In this document: positions 21,685-32,190 of the stretch, piece after piece
Layout: each line of letters starts with the position of its first letter
Position numbering within the stretch: the stretch's first letter is position 1
Origin: Dacryopinax spathularia
Taxonomy: Eukaryota; Basidiomycota; Dacrymycetes; Dacrymycetales; Dacrymycetaceae
Assembly (NCBI GenBank): GCA_037974965.1
Contig: JBBPFI010000002.1
Span: 248,001-312,000 of the forward strand
Length of the DNA: 64,000 nt
Direction: 5' to 3'
Position numbers and translations under genes: made by a program
Notes under the pieces: generated by a model
Told to the model about the DNA's origin: nothing
The model's database searches: none
The model's input: the letters and a program-made list of their open reading frames with translations, nothing else

Positions 21685-22926
21685 ATGTCGAGGACTACAT
21701 CCACGCGCGGGACAGCCTCGCGCCTTTGTCCAGACATCTGGTGGATGGTGTTCTGCTATGTTGAGCAATGTGTCAGCCCGCTCAAGAAAGGACCTCTTCT
21801 GAACTTGATGCTGGTTTGTACAGAATGGAAGGTAGGATTCACGGGATGTTCCGCCAAGTAGTGTTGCTAAATCCGGGCCCAGAGAATTGTCATGCCACTC
21901 CTATATCGAACCCTCGTATTCCACGATGAAGCGCGGCTTAAAGCGTTCGCACGACATCTCACGTCCTATGATCTCAGCACCCGCTGTGGGACCTTCGTTC
22001 GATCTTTTCACGTCTTCGTCACTCCTTCCCACCCCTTGAACAGTAAGATTCTAGCTAGGACGCCACAGCTGCAGTCCTTCTCTGCCTTGCTTCCAACATA
22101 CCGAGAGATTACATCCCTGGCCGCAACATGTGCTCAGTCTCTACGCCGTCTCCACCTAAATTTGCTACAAATGAGGCCAACCGAGATGAGAAGTGGTTTA
22201 CTCGCCATGGGTAAACTGCAGGAGCTTCGCTACCTCACACTCTGTCAATCGCGATGCGACAGGCCTCTGGACGATCTTCGAACATTGGCAGGTCCCACCT
22301 TCCCTTATTTGATTGAACTAGAACTGCACGCGACCGGCTTGTTCGGCCACGAATGGCTTCAATGGTTTTACAGCGGACATTATCCAACTCTTTCCCTCCT
22401 TACCATCGGCAATTTCGAGCCTATTACTCTTTCCCAGCATTACTCTTTCGTTGTATCAGGCGATCATCGGCTGTGCACACTCGAGTTCCACACATGTTGC
22501 ACATGTGTCGATGGATCCATCACTCTTTCCGAAGCTCTGGCCACTTTTCCTCGCGAGATTTCTGCTTCTATTGAGGAAATTGCACTGGTGCACGAAGGCG
22601 ATCAATACGACCATACGGCATTTCTTGAGGTCTATTCTCGCTTTCCGCCCAGCGTACACCACTTACGACTTTCTCACGACAACCAGAGCCGCCTTCTCGA
22701 TCACCTCGACCAAGTCATTTTGTCGTCCTTGCCTATACCATTCACGTCGATTCAGATAGACGCTGTGGAGGAGGATTTCTCCTGGGAACGCCTCCTTGAA
22801 GATGAAGAAGAATTGCATCATGTCGGTCGATGGATTCGCTGTGCTCGACGCCTGAAGCGACTCAAGAACATAGCGCTGCTGGACGTCGACGACATGGAGT
22901 TATCGATGGAGATCGTGCCCGGATGA
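21685..22926 (+). CDS. F-box protein (family 1)
   Basis: Exons 21685-21831 and 21883-22926 with a 51-nt phase-0 intron (GTAGGA...CAG) give 396 aa. The N-terminus MSRTTSTRGTASRLCPDIW leads into the F-box (WWMVFCYVEQCVSP...LLNLMLVCTEWK), and the intron again follows WK. Exon 2 starts RIVMPLLYRTLVFHDE. Leucine-rich segments (LQSFSALLP, SLRRLHLNLLQM, LRYLTLCQ, LIELELHATGL) fill the body. The end is IRCARRLKRLKNIALLDVDDME, the same C-terminal signature as the other two family-1 members. Likely an SCF adaptor of unknown specificity. A longer open frame upstream (from 21601) has no family similarity and is not used. Confidence 0.8.
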
Positions 22927-23809
22927 TAAGAGATATTTCGGACGTCCAGGACGTGGGGATCTGATACAGCCGGTCAAGCTCGAGCAATACCGCAGTGTGC
23001 GAGAGGCGCCGCAACATCTAAGTGGCAGATGCGTGTGGTCCGCCCACTACCAGTAAGCCTGAGACTCCTGTACGTCACTGCGACCTTCTAAACGTACATG
23101 TACAGTCTGATTATTAGTACTGCGCGTCGCATCCATGATCCCCGTCCGTGTAATAAATCATTCAACGACGTTCCTCGCTGAAGTGAAGGTGTCAACCCAC
23201 CAGTCGTACTTGAACATCTGCCAGATTTGCAGCGTCTATCAATCTGCCAACCAGATCGAGTCTCTTCTGCTCGCTAGGCAAAGCTTGCCTCACGTTCACA
23301 GTAGGACGAGATCGAGCTGCGATGTCTAAGGAACCAACATAGTGTCCCTTGTGGGTGACGAAGTTTGCGGTAATGAACTATCCCCGTAACCTCACCGCGC
23401 GTTACATAAGAACAGGTCATCTACAGTCTTTTGCGTCTCCGTGAAGTGAGAAGCCACGTCCAGGGTCCGCCCCTCCACGGCTCAGACGAGATCCAGAACG
23501 GCGCAAGAGGGGCAGTTCTTGTAGAATAAAACTATGATGGTGATGGCATTGGAGAGGCCGTAACGCAGAGGACACGTAGGCTCCCCAGGCAGAGCACTAC
23601 AGTGGTGCGCAAAAGTTTCGCACCGACGTTCTCGGTATTTGGTAGGAAGGTATCAAGGAGAGAGGTGTTCGCTGAAATCAACGGAAAGGAAGGAAAAGCA
23701 CTCGGGAGCGCAACGTAGGAGACACTGATGAATCAAGAAATAACGAGCGGGAGGGTTCGAGAGATATAATCAACGTGGAAAAAACGAGGTGAGAAGCAAG
23801 TCTTTCTTC
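22927..23809. other. Intergenic between convergent genes
   Basis: This is 880 bp between the 3' ends of the F-box gene and the coiled-coil gene. No gene is recognised. It holds the Tc1/mariner-like terminal sequence at 23598-23624. Confidence 0.5.
23598..23624 (+). mobile_element. Possible Tc1/mariner-like terminal fragment
   Basis: The sequence tacagtggtgcgcaaaag followed by tttcgcacc starts with TA-CAGTGG and continues with the short internal inversion GTGCG/CGCAC, a layout common at ends of fungal Tc1/mariner elements. No matching second end or transposase is found nearby, so at most a solitary remnant is present. Confidence 0.25.
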
Positions 23810-25837
23810 TCAAGATGTTGCGACGACGGCTGGGCTTGCGACGGGAATAGCCCCGACTGGCTCCTCGACGGCAGCGATCTTCACATCGGCAGGTGCGACT
23901 TCAGGAGCAGCAGCAGAGTATTCGATGATCTCCCTGAGGGGAGCGACGGTTCCGCGCGAGGGGCTTCCAGCGGGGCTGTTCACGGCACTCCTGTAACTGG
24001 GCAGGCGGGAGAGCGAAGGCGACTGCAGACCGAGACCAATCTCTCCACCATTCTGCAGGTAGTGGAGGTAGAGATACTTGGAGCCTTCACCGAGACCATC
24101 ACGCATCTCGTACATCCAGTCGACATTCTCCACCAGGTTGCCCTGGACCTGGACGAGGCGCTCAGAAAGCTCCCGACTGACATCGCGTTCGTGCAGGTGG
24201 GTGTTGCTGAGGTCGGCCACCTGGCGCTCCAGAACAGCTCGGGCACTCGCAAGAGCACGGAGCTCATCATCCTTCCGGTCGAAGGCGGTAGTCAGACGAG
24301 ACAGCTCCGTCCTCGACGCCTTCAACGCGTCCTCGACAATGCGGACGCGACCTTCTACAGCGGTCTTGGAGTACCTGACCTCAGCGATGTCGGACTGTAT
24401 CTTGGCCTTCTCGCGTTCGGCGACCTCGAACGACTTGGTGGTGTCCTGGCAACCCTGCTCGATGCGGGTCTTCACAAGCGCGAGCTCAGCAAGCTCCTTG
24501 CGGAGCGCTTGAATCTGCTGCTCGTAGATCACTTTCCACATCCCGAAATGCCGGATGACCGACTCATTCTTGGTAATTGTCTTCTGTGTATTCTCAAAGG
24601 CGAAGCGGATATCGGTACGCTGTTTCTTCAGGTCCGTCGTGAGGACGGTGAGCTCAGCATTCTCCGTTCGAAGAGCAGCCAACTCTAGCTCGAGAGCTGC
24701 CTGGCGACGCTCGAACCGTGCGGTCTCCTCCAGCTCGTGCTCCAGCTCAGCCTTCTGCTTGCTTGCCTCGAGGGTCACACGGGACAGCTTGGCGGTCGTC
24801 TTGTCGAAGCTATCCATAAGCTCGGCGTACTCGGCACGAATGCGATGGTGCTTCTCGCTCAGTGCAATGCGCTCAGAGTCAAGGGCCGAGTAGCGCTGAT
24901 GGGAGAGGCTGACGGTGCGATAGAGTTCGTCCTCCTCCTTCGCCAGGGAAGCCATCTTCTCGTCGCGCTCCTTCATCTCTCTGTTCAGCCACGAGGCTCC
25001 TCCCAACGCCTCGAAAACAGTCTCCTCGCGATGACGGATCGCCGCGGCTTCCTCTTTGAGTTTGCGAGTGGTGGCGCTGATCTCCTCCTCCATTTCACGC
25101 AGATCCTGCTCGGTCGCTAAGGAACGCGCTTCGTTCATCTCAGCCGTGGCAAAGTGACGGCCGGATGCATAGGCTGTCTCGGCCTTAGTGGTCGCCAGAT
25201 CGGCCTCGAGCTTCGATTCTTTCGCAGCATGGTCCTTCTTCGCGGCTTCGGCATCCTCCTGGAGTTTCTTCTGAAGCGCCAGATTGGCGTTCTCGGTCGC
25301 CTCGGCCTCAGTGGCTGCTTTGGCGTCGTGCAGCACATCCGCGGCCCGTGCTTCGGCCAGCTGTTTCTTGGTGTCGGCTGCGGCTTGTCTAGCCTTCTTT
25401 TCGATATCGTCGTACTCCACGGCCTTTTCCTGTGCATCGACCTTGCGAGCCTTCTCCTTCTCAATGTTGGCGAGCAGCTTCTCGTTGTCGGCCTTCAGCC
25501 TGTCCAACTCGGCCTGATCGAGGAAAACCGGGTCATAGTACTCGAGTTTGTTGCCGTTGAGGCGGATGTGTGCGCCAAGATCAATTACCTGTCGGATCAA
25601 TTTCCCATTGATTGTGAAAAGGTTGGTTGCGAGTTCATGGTCTTTGACGCCCCAGTATTTTGTGTCTGCCGAAAGGGAGATGTCCTTCCAACCCCATCTT
25701 GGCTGGCCGTTATCATTGCCAAGATAGAGATTGAGATCGATGGGAGGTGTACGAGGACTGTGCTTGTCGACCTGATGGTAGATCATATGTCGGGCGCCAT
25801 TTGTCCAATGAAGGGAGAGGGGAGTGTTGTCCGTCAT
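23810..25837 (-). CDS. CVNH-domain coiled-coil protein (copy 1)
   Basis: A single exon gives 675 aa. The open frame extends 38 codons further, but a TATAAA box at 25934-25929 lies inside that extension, so the Met at 25837 (MTDNTPLSLHW) is the start. Residues 5-101 look like a cyanovirin-N homology domain: the first half has IDLNLYLGNDNGQPRWG (33-49) and the second repeats the pattern with IDLGAHIRLNGNKLEYY (85-101). No cysteine is present in it. Residues about 108-600 form an almost uninterrupted Ala/Glu/Lys-rich coiled coil. A conserved C-terminal block follows: QGNLVENVDW, SKYLYLHYL, then LSRLPSYRSAV. A P/A-rich tail ends the protein. CVNH domains are mannose-binding lectin folds in fungi. 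There is no signal peptide, so a cytosolic role is likely. The paralog at 27219 is transcribed away from it. Confidence 0.82.
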   Translation of the reverse strand: MTDNTPLSLHWTNGARHMIYHQVDKHSPRTPPIDLNLYLGNDNGQPRWGWKDISLSADTKYWGVKDHELATNLFTINGKLIRQVIDLGAHIRLNGNKLEYYDPVFLDQAELDRLKADNEKLLANIEKEKARKVDAQEKAVEYDDIEKKARQAAADTKKQLAEARAADVLHDAKAATEAEATENANLALQKKLQEDAEAAKKDHAAKESKLEADLATTKAETAYASGRHFATAEMNEARSLATEQDLREMEEEISATTRKLKEEAAAIRHREETVFEALGGASWLNREMKERDEKMASLAKEEDELYRTVSLSHQRYSALDSERIALSEKHHRIRAEYAELMDSFDKTTAKLSRVTLEASKQKAELEHELEETARFERRQAALELELAALRTENAELTVLTTDLKKQRTDIRFAFENTQKTITKNESVIRHFGMWKVIYEQQIQALRKELAELALVKTRIEQGCQDTTKSFEVAEREKAKIQSDIAEVRYSKTAVEGRVRIVEDALKASRTELSRLTTAFDRKDDELRALASARAVLERQVADLSNTHLHERDVSRELSERLVQVQGNLVENVDWMYEMRDGLGEGSKYLYLHYLQNGGEIGLGLQSPSLSRLPSYRSAVNSPAGSPSRGTVAPLREIIEYSAAAPEVAPADVKIAAVEEPVGAIPVASPAVVATS

Positions 25838-27218
25838 CTTGGTAGTCGAGGATGGAATTGAGCGGCAAGAGTGCAGGGTATTGCGTGGGTATGTATGCGT
25901 AGGTGGAACGACCTCTGGCGAGATCAGCTTTATAGCCTGACGTGCCAGCATTTCTGCAGGGACCGAGCCTCTAGAGCCGTGCCCATACTAAGGTCCGGAG
26001 CAAAAGAAGAGGCGATCGTGTGCGGACGCCCTTTCTCCGCAGGACAGGGGTGCTCCAAGAAATGGTGTGGTTGACCGGAAGAGGCCCGGCGGCCGGCGAT
26101 GTGATAGTCGCAATCGTTCGCATTCGACGGCCGCCTTTTTGTCCACAGAAGCGCAGAATGATCATCGTGAAAGCCAAACAACCGAGTGCCGCGATCTTGA
26201 TGAGGTCGAAGTACGGTCTACGGTACACGTGATGCAGGAATGCCAAGAGGCTCTCTGTGCGAAGAAGCCATTGCTGGTTGCGGCCGCAGGCCAACCCGGC
26301 ACCATCAGGCGCATCTTCATAGAAAGTCATTGTTCAGCCCAGTATTCCGTAGCAGGCGGTCACCAGGGTCAGGAACGACGTTTTCATCTTAACGCCACAA
26401 CGCCACGTTCAGCGATGACAGGGATTGGACCCGACCGGCGCTCATGATGGTTTGCGGGCCGGACACGGACCATCTTCAGGTCTCTCATCCTTGTGGTTGC
26501 CTTCTGCCACCTCCAATGCGGCCGAAGTAGTCGCAATGAATAGTCTGAGTGAAGCTTAGGTGCGAAGGACCCGGCTGCATTATTCCTCCAGAGGTGGTCA
26601 TCGCGGTCGTACAAAGTTAGGTGACACGTCAACATCTTTTGGCTCCGTCAGAACGAGCGAGCATGATCTCCGCAAACTATTCCTCCGACCCTCTGCCTTA
26701 ACCAGTCAGATAACATCTCGACTCCCGTACCGGGCTGTGGTCGATTTACCTGTTTCGAGGAGAGTCATCTAAACGGCTATGTTCGGCGTTGCACTTCTAC
26801 TTTGCGATCCACTTACAGGCCGATTCTTGCTGATGTCAACTACCTTGACTAAGTAAAGGGGTTCCTTGCTGGCTGTGGCGTACAAGGCACGGCGGCCCTG
26901 AACTGTCACCGGCTGATATTGGCGCTCCGAAGAACGCACACCGTACGATGGAAAGGCGCTCCTTTAATCGGCAACGGCCTCACGAAGCGCCGGAACGACG
27001 CATTACGGCAAATGTGCTGTAGGCGTACCTCGCTGATGGTGCGGCGTTATGCGATCGCCGGTTCCTGAAGGTCGCGCGTGGCAGCCCATATTGGGCTCAC
27101 AGAAACTTGCCTTGTACGTCTGCTCCATTTATATACTGCGAGATGAGGCCAAGCTCAATCGTATCGATTAGCTTTTTCCCTCAGGTCCCAGTTCACACCC
27201 GTTGTCTCCCAGCTCGCG
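25838..27218. promoter_or_regulatory. Divergent promoter region of the CVNH pair
   Basis: This 1.38-kb region separates two head-to-head paralogs. TATAAA at 25934-25929 (minus) is about 92 bp upstream of one start, and TTTATATA at 27128-27135 (plus) about 85 bp upstream of the other. The near-equal spacing suggests both promoters derive from one ancestor. ORFs inside the region lack domains. Confidence 0.6.
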
Positions 27219-29351
27219 ATGGCACTCTCCCTTCACTTCGAGAACAATGGCAACGACAGGCAACGCGTCTATCACAAAGACGCGAAAACCGGCGCACGCA
27301 CTCCAGCCTTCGACCTCAATGCTATTCTGGGCAACGACGACGGCAAGGCGAGGTGGGGCCTGAAAGGCATCAGCTTCCTCGCCAAAGATCTCTCCATCCA
27401 TGACGGTCACATCTTGAAGGGTCTTCTGTACCAGAGGTCCCGCAAGTGGGAGCCGGTTAACGAGGACCTCGCCAAACACATCCGCCTCGCGAACGGCAAG
27501 AACGAGCTCGAGTCTTTCGAAGTCCCCTTCGTTCCGAAGGACGAGATGGAGGCACTCGAGCAAAACAACGAGGAGCTCCGTATCTTGCTTGCTCAGGCTG
27601 AACAGGCTGCCGCCGCCGAAGAGAAGGTCGCCGATAAGGAGAAGAAGGAGGCCGACGACGCTCTAGAGCTCGAGCGACAGGCTAAACAAGAGAAGGCTGA
27701 CTGGGAGAAGCAGAACAAAGCCGAAGATGATGCCCGTGCGGCGGATGTAGCAGCGCACCAGCAGTCTCACAAGGTGGCCCAGCAGGAGATCATTGCAAAG
27801 GCTGTGGAAGAGGAGCTCGCTAGCCAAGAGCGTCAAGCCGAACTCCAGTTCGAAAACGCCGCGACTGTCGTCGAGGGTTTCATAGGCTCGCTCATGGCCG
27901 ATGCGAAGGCAGCCGCTGAGGAGGAGGAAGAGCTCCGGTTCGCCGAGTCTCGATTGCAAAAGGAGCGAGAGCTCGCCCATCTGCAGAAGAGGCTCGCCAA
28001 TCAAGCTCATGACATCAGCGGCCGCGAGTTCAACCTTAGCAAGACGTACGGAGATCATGCTTGGTACGACGCCGAGCTGAAGGAGCGCGACCTGAAGATG
28101 TCGTTCCTTTTCCAGGAGAGTTCGGAGCTCTACCGCGAGCTGAGCGAGTCGCATACCAAGTTCTCTGCTGTGGACAAGGAGCGATTGGCGCGAATCAAGG
28201 AGGAAAGGCATATCAGTCGGATCATTGAGAGCGTGACCGAAGCCCGGAACGATCGTGCCGCCAAACTGGCTAAGGTCACGCGCGAGTGTCGTGAACGAGA
28301 GGCGGAGATCAAGCGCACTACATTCAAGAAGACACGTGTTGCCGCCAAATGCACCGAGCTCGAGCGGGAGATCGACACTCTCCGTCGAGAGAACCTTGCA
28401 CTGAAGACGCTGACCTCGGACCTCAAAGCCGAGCGCAGCGCTATCGAAGCCAAATTGACGCGTGCGAGGACCACTGTGGCCGGCCAGGAGCAAACCATCG
28501 AACACTCCAAGAAGTGGAAGCAGGTGTACGACGAGCAGGTCGCCGCTCTCAAGCAAGATATTGCTGAGGTCCAGAAGGCTATGGTCGTTCTGGAGGAGGG
28601 ATACCGCGCTGTGACAGATGCGTTCCGAGCCGCCCAGTCTTCGAAGGAGAAGCTGCAGGCCGAATTAACGGCATTGAAGTACTCCAAGACTGCCGTCGAC
28701 GCCGAGGTTCTCGCCGTCGAGCAAGCTATCCAAGAGACGCGTACGGAGATCTCGCAGCTCTCCAAGTCATTCGAAGAGCGCGACCGGGAAGTCCGGGCGA
28801 TGGCGAGTGCAAAGGCCATCCTTGAGCGTCGCCTGTCCGAGCTCACTCTCTCGCACCTTCACGAGCGCAACGTCACGCGGAGCGTCTCCCAACGCCTCTT
28901 CCATGTTCAAGGCAACCTGGCTGAGAACGTCGACTGGACACACGATATGCGAAGCGACCTCACGGAGGAGTCCAAGTACCTGTACCTCCATCATCTCCGT
29001 CATGGAGGAATCACCTTTGGAGAGGAGCGGCCTGATCTCACTAGGCTACCGAGCTACAGGACAGCGGTCAAGCAGCCACTCACCAACGAGGCCGACTCCA
29101 TCAACGTCGCAAGCGGACGACCTGGTGCTTCCGGCCTCAAGTCACTCGGCATGCTGGGCGACGCCATCTGGAACGCCGCACACATGACCACACCGCACAG
29201 CCCGGCCTACTTCAAGTCGCTCTCCGAGACGGCACAAGACTTCATGGGGAGCAAGCTTCAGGACTTGTCCAAGGCTGTTGATGGCAAAATACTCGCCTAC
29301 CAGCTCTCTGACGTGCCGATGTCGACTCCGGTTCCGATCCCATCCATCTGA
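27219..29351 (+). CDS. CVNH-domain coiled-coil protein (copy 2)
   Basis: A single exon gives 710 aa. Residues 1-100 match the N-terminal domain of copy 1: FDLNAILGNDDGKARWG (31-47) and DLAKHIRLANGKNELESF (83-100), again a two-fold CVNH pattern without cysteine. The coiled coil runs from about 108 to 600, with shared landmarks such as LYRELSESHTKFSAVDKERL, LTSDLKAERSAI and KYSKTAVDAEV. The C-terminal block is QGNLAENVDW, SKYLYLHHL, then LTRLPSYRTAV. Unlike copy 1, the tail beyond it is a further 85 residues or so with SLGMLGDAIWNAAHM and FMGSKLQDLSKAVDG. The function is unknown; a scaffold or filament-like protein with a lectin-type head is the simplest reading. Confidence 0.82.
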   Translation: MALSLHFENNGNDRQRVYHKDAKTGARTPAFDLNAILGNDDGKARWGLKGISFLAKDLSIHDGHILKGLLYQRSRKWEPVNEDLAKHIRLANGKNELESFEVPFVPKDEMEALEQNNEELRILLAQAEQAAAAEEKVADKEKKEADDALELERQAKQEKADWEKQNKAEDDARAADVAAHQQSHKVAQQEIIAKAVEEELASQERQAELQFENAATVVEGFIGSLMADAKAAAEEEEELRFAESRLQKERELAHLQKRLANQAHDISGREFNLSKTYGDHAWYDAELKERDLKMSFLFQESSELYRELSESHTKFSAVDKERLARIKEERHISRIIESVTEARNDRAAKLAKVTRECREREAEIKRTTFKKTRVAAKCTELEREIDTLRRENLALKTLTSDLKAERSAIEAKLTRARTTVAGQEQTIEHSKKWKQVYDEQVAALKQDIAEVQKAMVVLEEGYRAVTDAFRAAQSSKEKLQAELTALKYSKTAVDAEVLAVEQAIQETRTEISQLSKSFEERDREVRAMASAKAILERRLSELTLSHLHERNVTRSVSQRLFHVQGNLAENVDWTHDMRSDLTEESKYLYLHHLRHGGITFGEERPDLTRLPSYRTAVKQPLTNEADSINVASGRPGASGLKSLGMLGDAIWNAAHMTTPHSPAYFKSLSETAQDFMGSKLQDLSKAVDGKILAYQLSDVPMSTPVPIPSI

Positions 29352-29733
29352 GGTGCAGGTGTGATGCGTCGCCCAACCACCGCTGACTCGTCAGATCGGC
29401 CTTCGTCCCTTGCTTGAGTTGGGGGGGAAAGCTTGCAGGCGGTGAACATCGTCATCTATCCCGGATACGGACGCTGCAGCGTGCTCTTTTTCGTAGTCTA
29501 TCTTGTTCAACTTAGCTCGTTCTGTATAGTAGGTATCCTATGGCTCGCAACGATCTTCATTCAATCACGGCACAACTTCTTCTTCTGTGCTGAAGCAGAT
29601 AGCCAAATCCGAACATCGCACTTCCCATATAAGGACTAGCGGGGACTAGACTCGCCGCAACCCCATCGGTAACCTGAGAAAACTCGGCCCGGCAGGTGAC
29701 CGGCGAAGTGTGTCATCATTCCGAGCACATACC
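29352..29733. other. Intergenic
   Basis: This is the 3' flank of the CVNH gene up to the target duplication of the MITE. No gene is seen. Confidence 0.5.
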
Positions 29734-30339
29734 GGCATAACCAGAGGTAATTCCTCCGATGCCCCCTCCACGGACGCGCGCTTCCTACAATGCCCTCTCC
29801 GGGGTCTATTTCCTCGGCTGCCCTCCGGCATCCCTAGTTAAGACTTATTTCATGTATTGCTCGGTTCACTAAGCAGCCAGTCCTAAAATAAGTATTCTTC
29901 AAAGGCAAAAAACTATTGGTTAGAGCCCACATTTAGAGCCGGTATCAATCAGAAACTGATGGTCAAAAAAAGTCTATAACTCCGAGTATTGAGCCTTTTA
30001 GGGGGATATGTGTAGTAGCTTAGGTCTCTGCCTATTCTTCGGCTCAAAGCAGTGTCAGAAAGCTGGACATAAAGGTAGTAGAAACACTAGCAATGGAAAC
30101 TAAGCCCAGCAGTAACCCAGAATTCCGCAATCTCTGTCTTGCATTGGGGTACTTGGAATTGATTACACGGTATTTTGCTATCAAACTCATATTGTTTATA
30201 TCTTATTTGCCCTTATATCTCCTCCCCACCCCCCTTAACTGCGACGCGAGGGGCATTGTAGGCCGAAAGACCCCGAGAGGGCATTCTAGGAATTGCGCTC
30301 CCGAAAGAGGGCATCGGAGGAATTACCTCGGCATAACCA
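29734..30339. mobile_element. Mutator-like MITE with 10-bp target duplication
   Basis: A 586-bp element (29744-30329) is bounded by the perfect direct repeat GGCATAACCA at 29734-29743 and 30330-30339. Its ends are inverted repeats of roughly 95 bp. The outer 21 bases (start GAGGTAATTCCTCC, then GATGCCC) are identical in both arms. The similarity continues through AATGCCCTCT, CGGGGTCT and AGTTAAG with substitutions and small gaps. The core is AT-rich, unlike the surrounding DNA, and has no coding capacity. Long inverted repeats with a 9-11-bp duplication are typical of Mutator/MULE elements, so this is a non-autonomous member. The intact duplication and clear arms point to a fairly recent insertion. 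Confidence 0.85.
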
Positions 30340-32190
30340 TCTCTCGTCGACCGATGCGCTAGAAGGCCATCTTTTCCCCGACCAAGTACGTTCGTGAGCC
30401 GGTTCGATCTCTTTACGCAGGTGGGGAAGCATGGCCCGACCGGAGATGCCCGAACCTACTGTAGTCCGGACCGAGCCAAGTCTGACTCGACCCATCCTAG
30501 GCCCTAATGTCCACTCCTTCCAAGATCTATCACCCCTCCGCCCACCTCGTGCCTCCGGCGAGGTATCCTCAAGAGAACAGGCCCACAACCTCGCGGTCCC
30601 AACCTGCCGGGTTGACAACCGGGTGACTTATCCGAACGTGCCGGTCGGAGAGGTTCGGAGTTTGATCAGCGCACGTACAAAGGGAGGAAGGGCCGCCGCG
30701 GGGCACTAGTACGATGGATCATGGAGTTAATGCGGGCCTATCGTTCTTCGGCCGCAAGCTCAGAGTATGCCCCGCTCCGACAGACAGTGAAAGAGATAGA
30801 GTAGCGCCTCGTGTTCCCGTACCCTATCCGGCCGGCTTCGAGCATCACATCGCCGCTCGCGTGCCCGACACGCGTCGGCCTCGCTGCGCACAAAGGTCCA
30901 AGGTCTGGGTAGACTCGTTGGAATGTGGCCTTAACTCTAGAAGATCTGGACTGATGCGGAGATTGGCGCTCTTAGAAGAGTCAAGTCCTTCCATTTCGGG
31001 ATAGAGCAGGTCCGACAGGATGGGGCGACCGACACCCGCGGAGTTGTTGTTGATTTTCCTTAATATGGAAGGCGTGCGTCTTGAAAGGGGCGGAGCAGAG
31101 AGTCGGCGCGTCGGTGAGTTTGGCGTGTGAAGGCCAGCCGCCGATGCCGGGCGTGTCGGTGATGTCTCATTGTTTTCGAGACTGGGACTGAGACGGGCGC
31201 GAGGCTGGCCTCGGGCAGAACAAAAGTGCTGTTCTTGCCAATCGTTTCCACTAGATGCCGTTTAGCGGTACGATGCTCAAGGAGGTTAGCTCACGGTTGT
31301 ACTAGTGTATGGGGAACAAAACGCCGTTAGAGTACAGTACAGCGCGGCCTGACAGAATTGCACGTTACGCGCAAACGGCGTTGATTGGCCTTGAATGCCA
31401 TGCATTTCGATGCTCAGCATCAACGGACGTCTGGCCCAAGCTGGCCTATCCCAGCGTATGGCGATATCCATTATCCCGCTGTACGCCGTCGCATTCCCGC
31501 TTCTGAACATTATTGGCGAATAGGAAGCGAGGGAAGGTACTATTGTCCGCATTGTTGAGGGGAGACAATGGCCGGATGAAGGCTGATTATCGATCCTTCC
31601 CCTCTTTTGCCCCTTCTCGCGCGGCGGACACGAGGCGCGGCTGTCTGTCCCCTGTGAGACACGGCCAGGCCAAACACCCGTACGCTATCACCCCTTCGCC
31701 CGTAGCGGGCAAATTAGCAAGAAGGTTGCCGCCCATTGTCCTCGTTTTCTCCAAACTACTCCTTTCGACCCCTTTTGGACTCGGACTCGTATGGGAACTA
31801 ATGTGCACGTGGAAACCCTCTGGCGTCTGCTCTCTGATGGGGGCGCCATTCGACTCCGGCCGAGGTCAAAAGGAGCGAAGAGGCGGAGATGGGATGCGAC
31901 AGAGAGAGAGGGGGAAACGCCACTGCCGGTGCGGTAGTCTCTGAGTCGGCCGCTGCGAGCCACCACACATAAGGCCTTTAAGAGTCTGACTGACAGAGAC
32001 GGCGGGGGAAGGAAAAGGGCAAAGGCGGCATAAGGCCATTCGTCTCGGCCAATTTTCCGCAGTATTCTCGCTCAGTGCGGTATATAACCGCCAGCCTGTT
32101 AGCACGCCCCTTCCTCGCTCACCATTTCCCACCAGCTGACCGTCCTCACCAGCAGTGTCGAGCACGGCCAGCGCCTGACGATTAGCAAGT
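30340..32190. other. Intergenic, function unknown
   Basis: This is 1.85 kb between the MITE and the large F-box gene. Two adjacent plus ORFs (30431-30709 and 30714-31004) have no recognised domain and no in-window paralog. They might be the remains of a gene or chance. A TATATAA element at 32081-32087 lies about 105 bp upstream of the F-box start and is its likely TATA box. Confidence 0.45.

Noticed and set aside
25838-25951. N-terminal extension of the CVNH protein copy 1 (38 codons)
   Set aside because: A TATAAA box lies inside it and the paralog aligns from the later Met.
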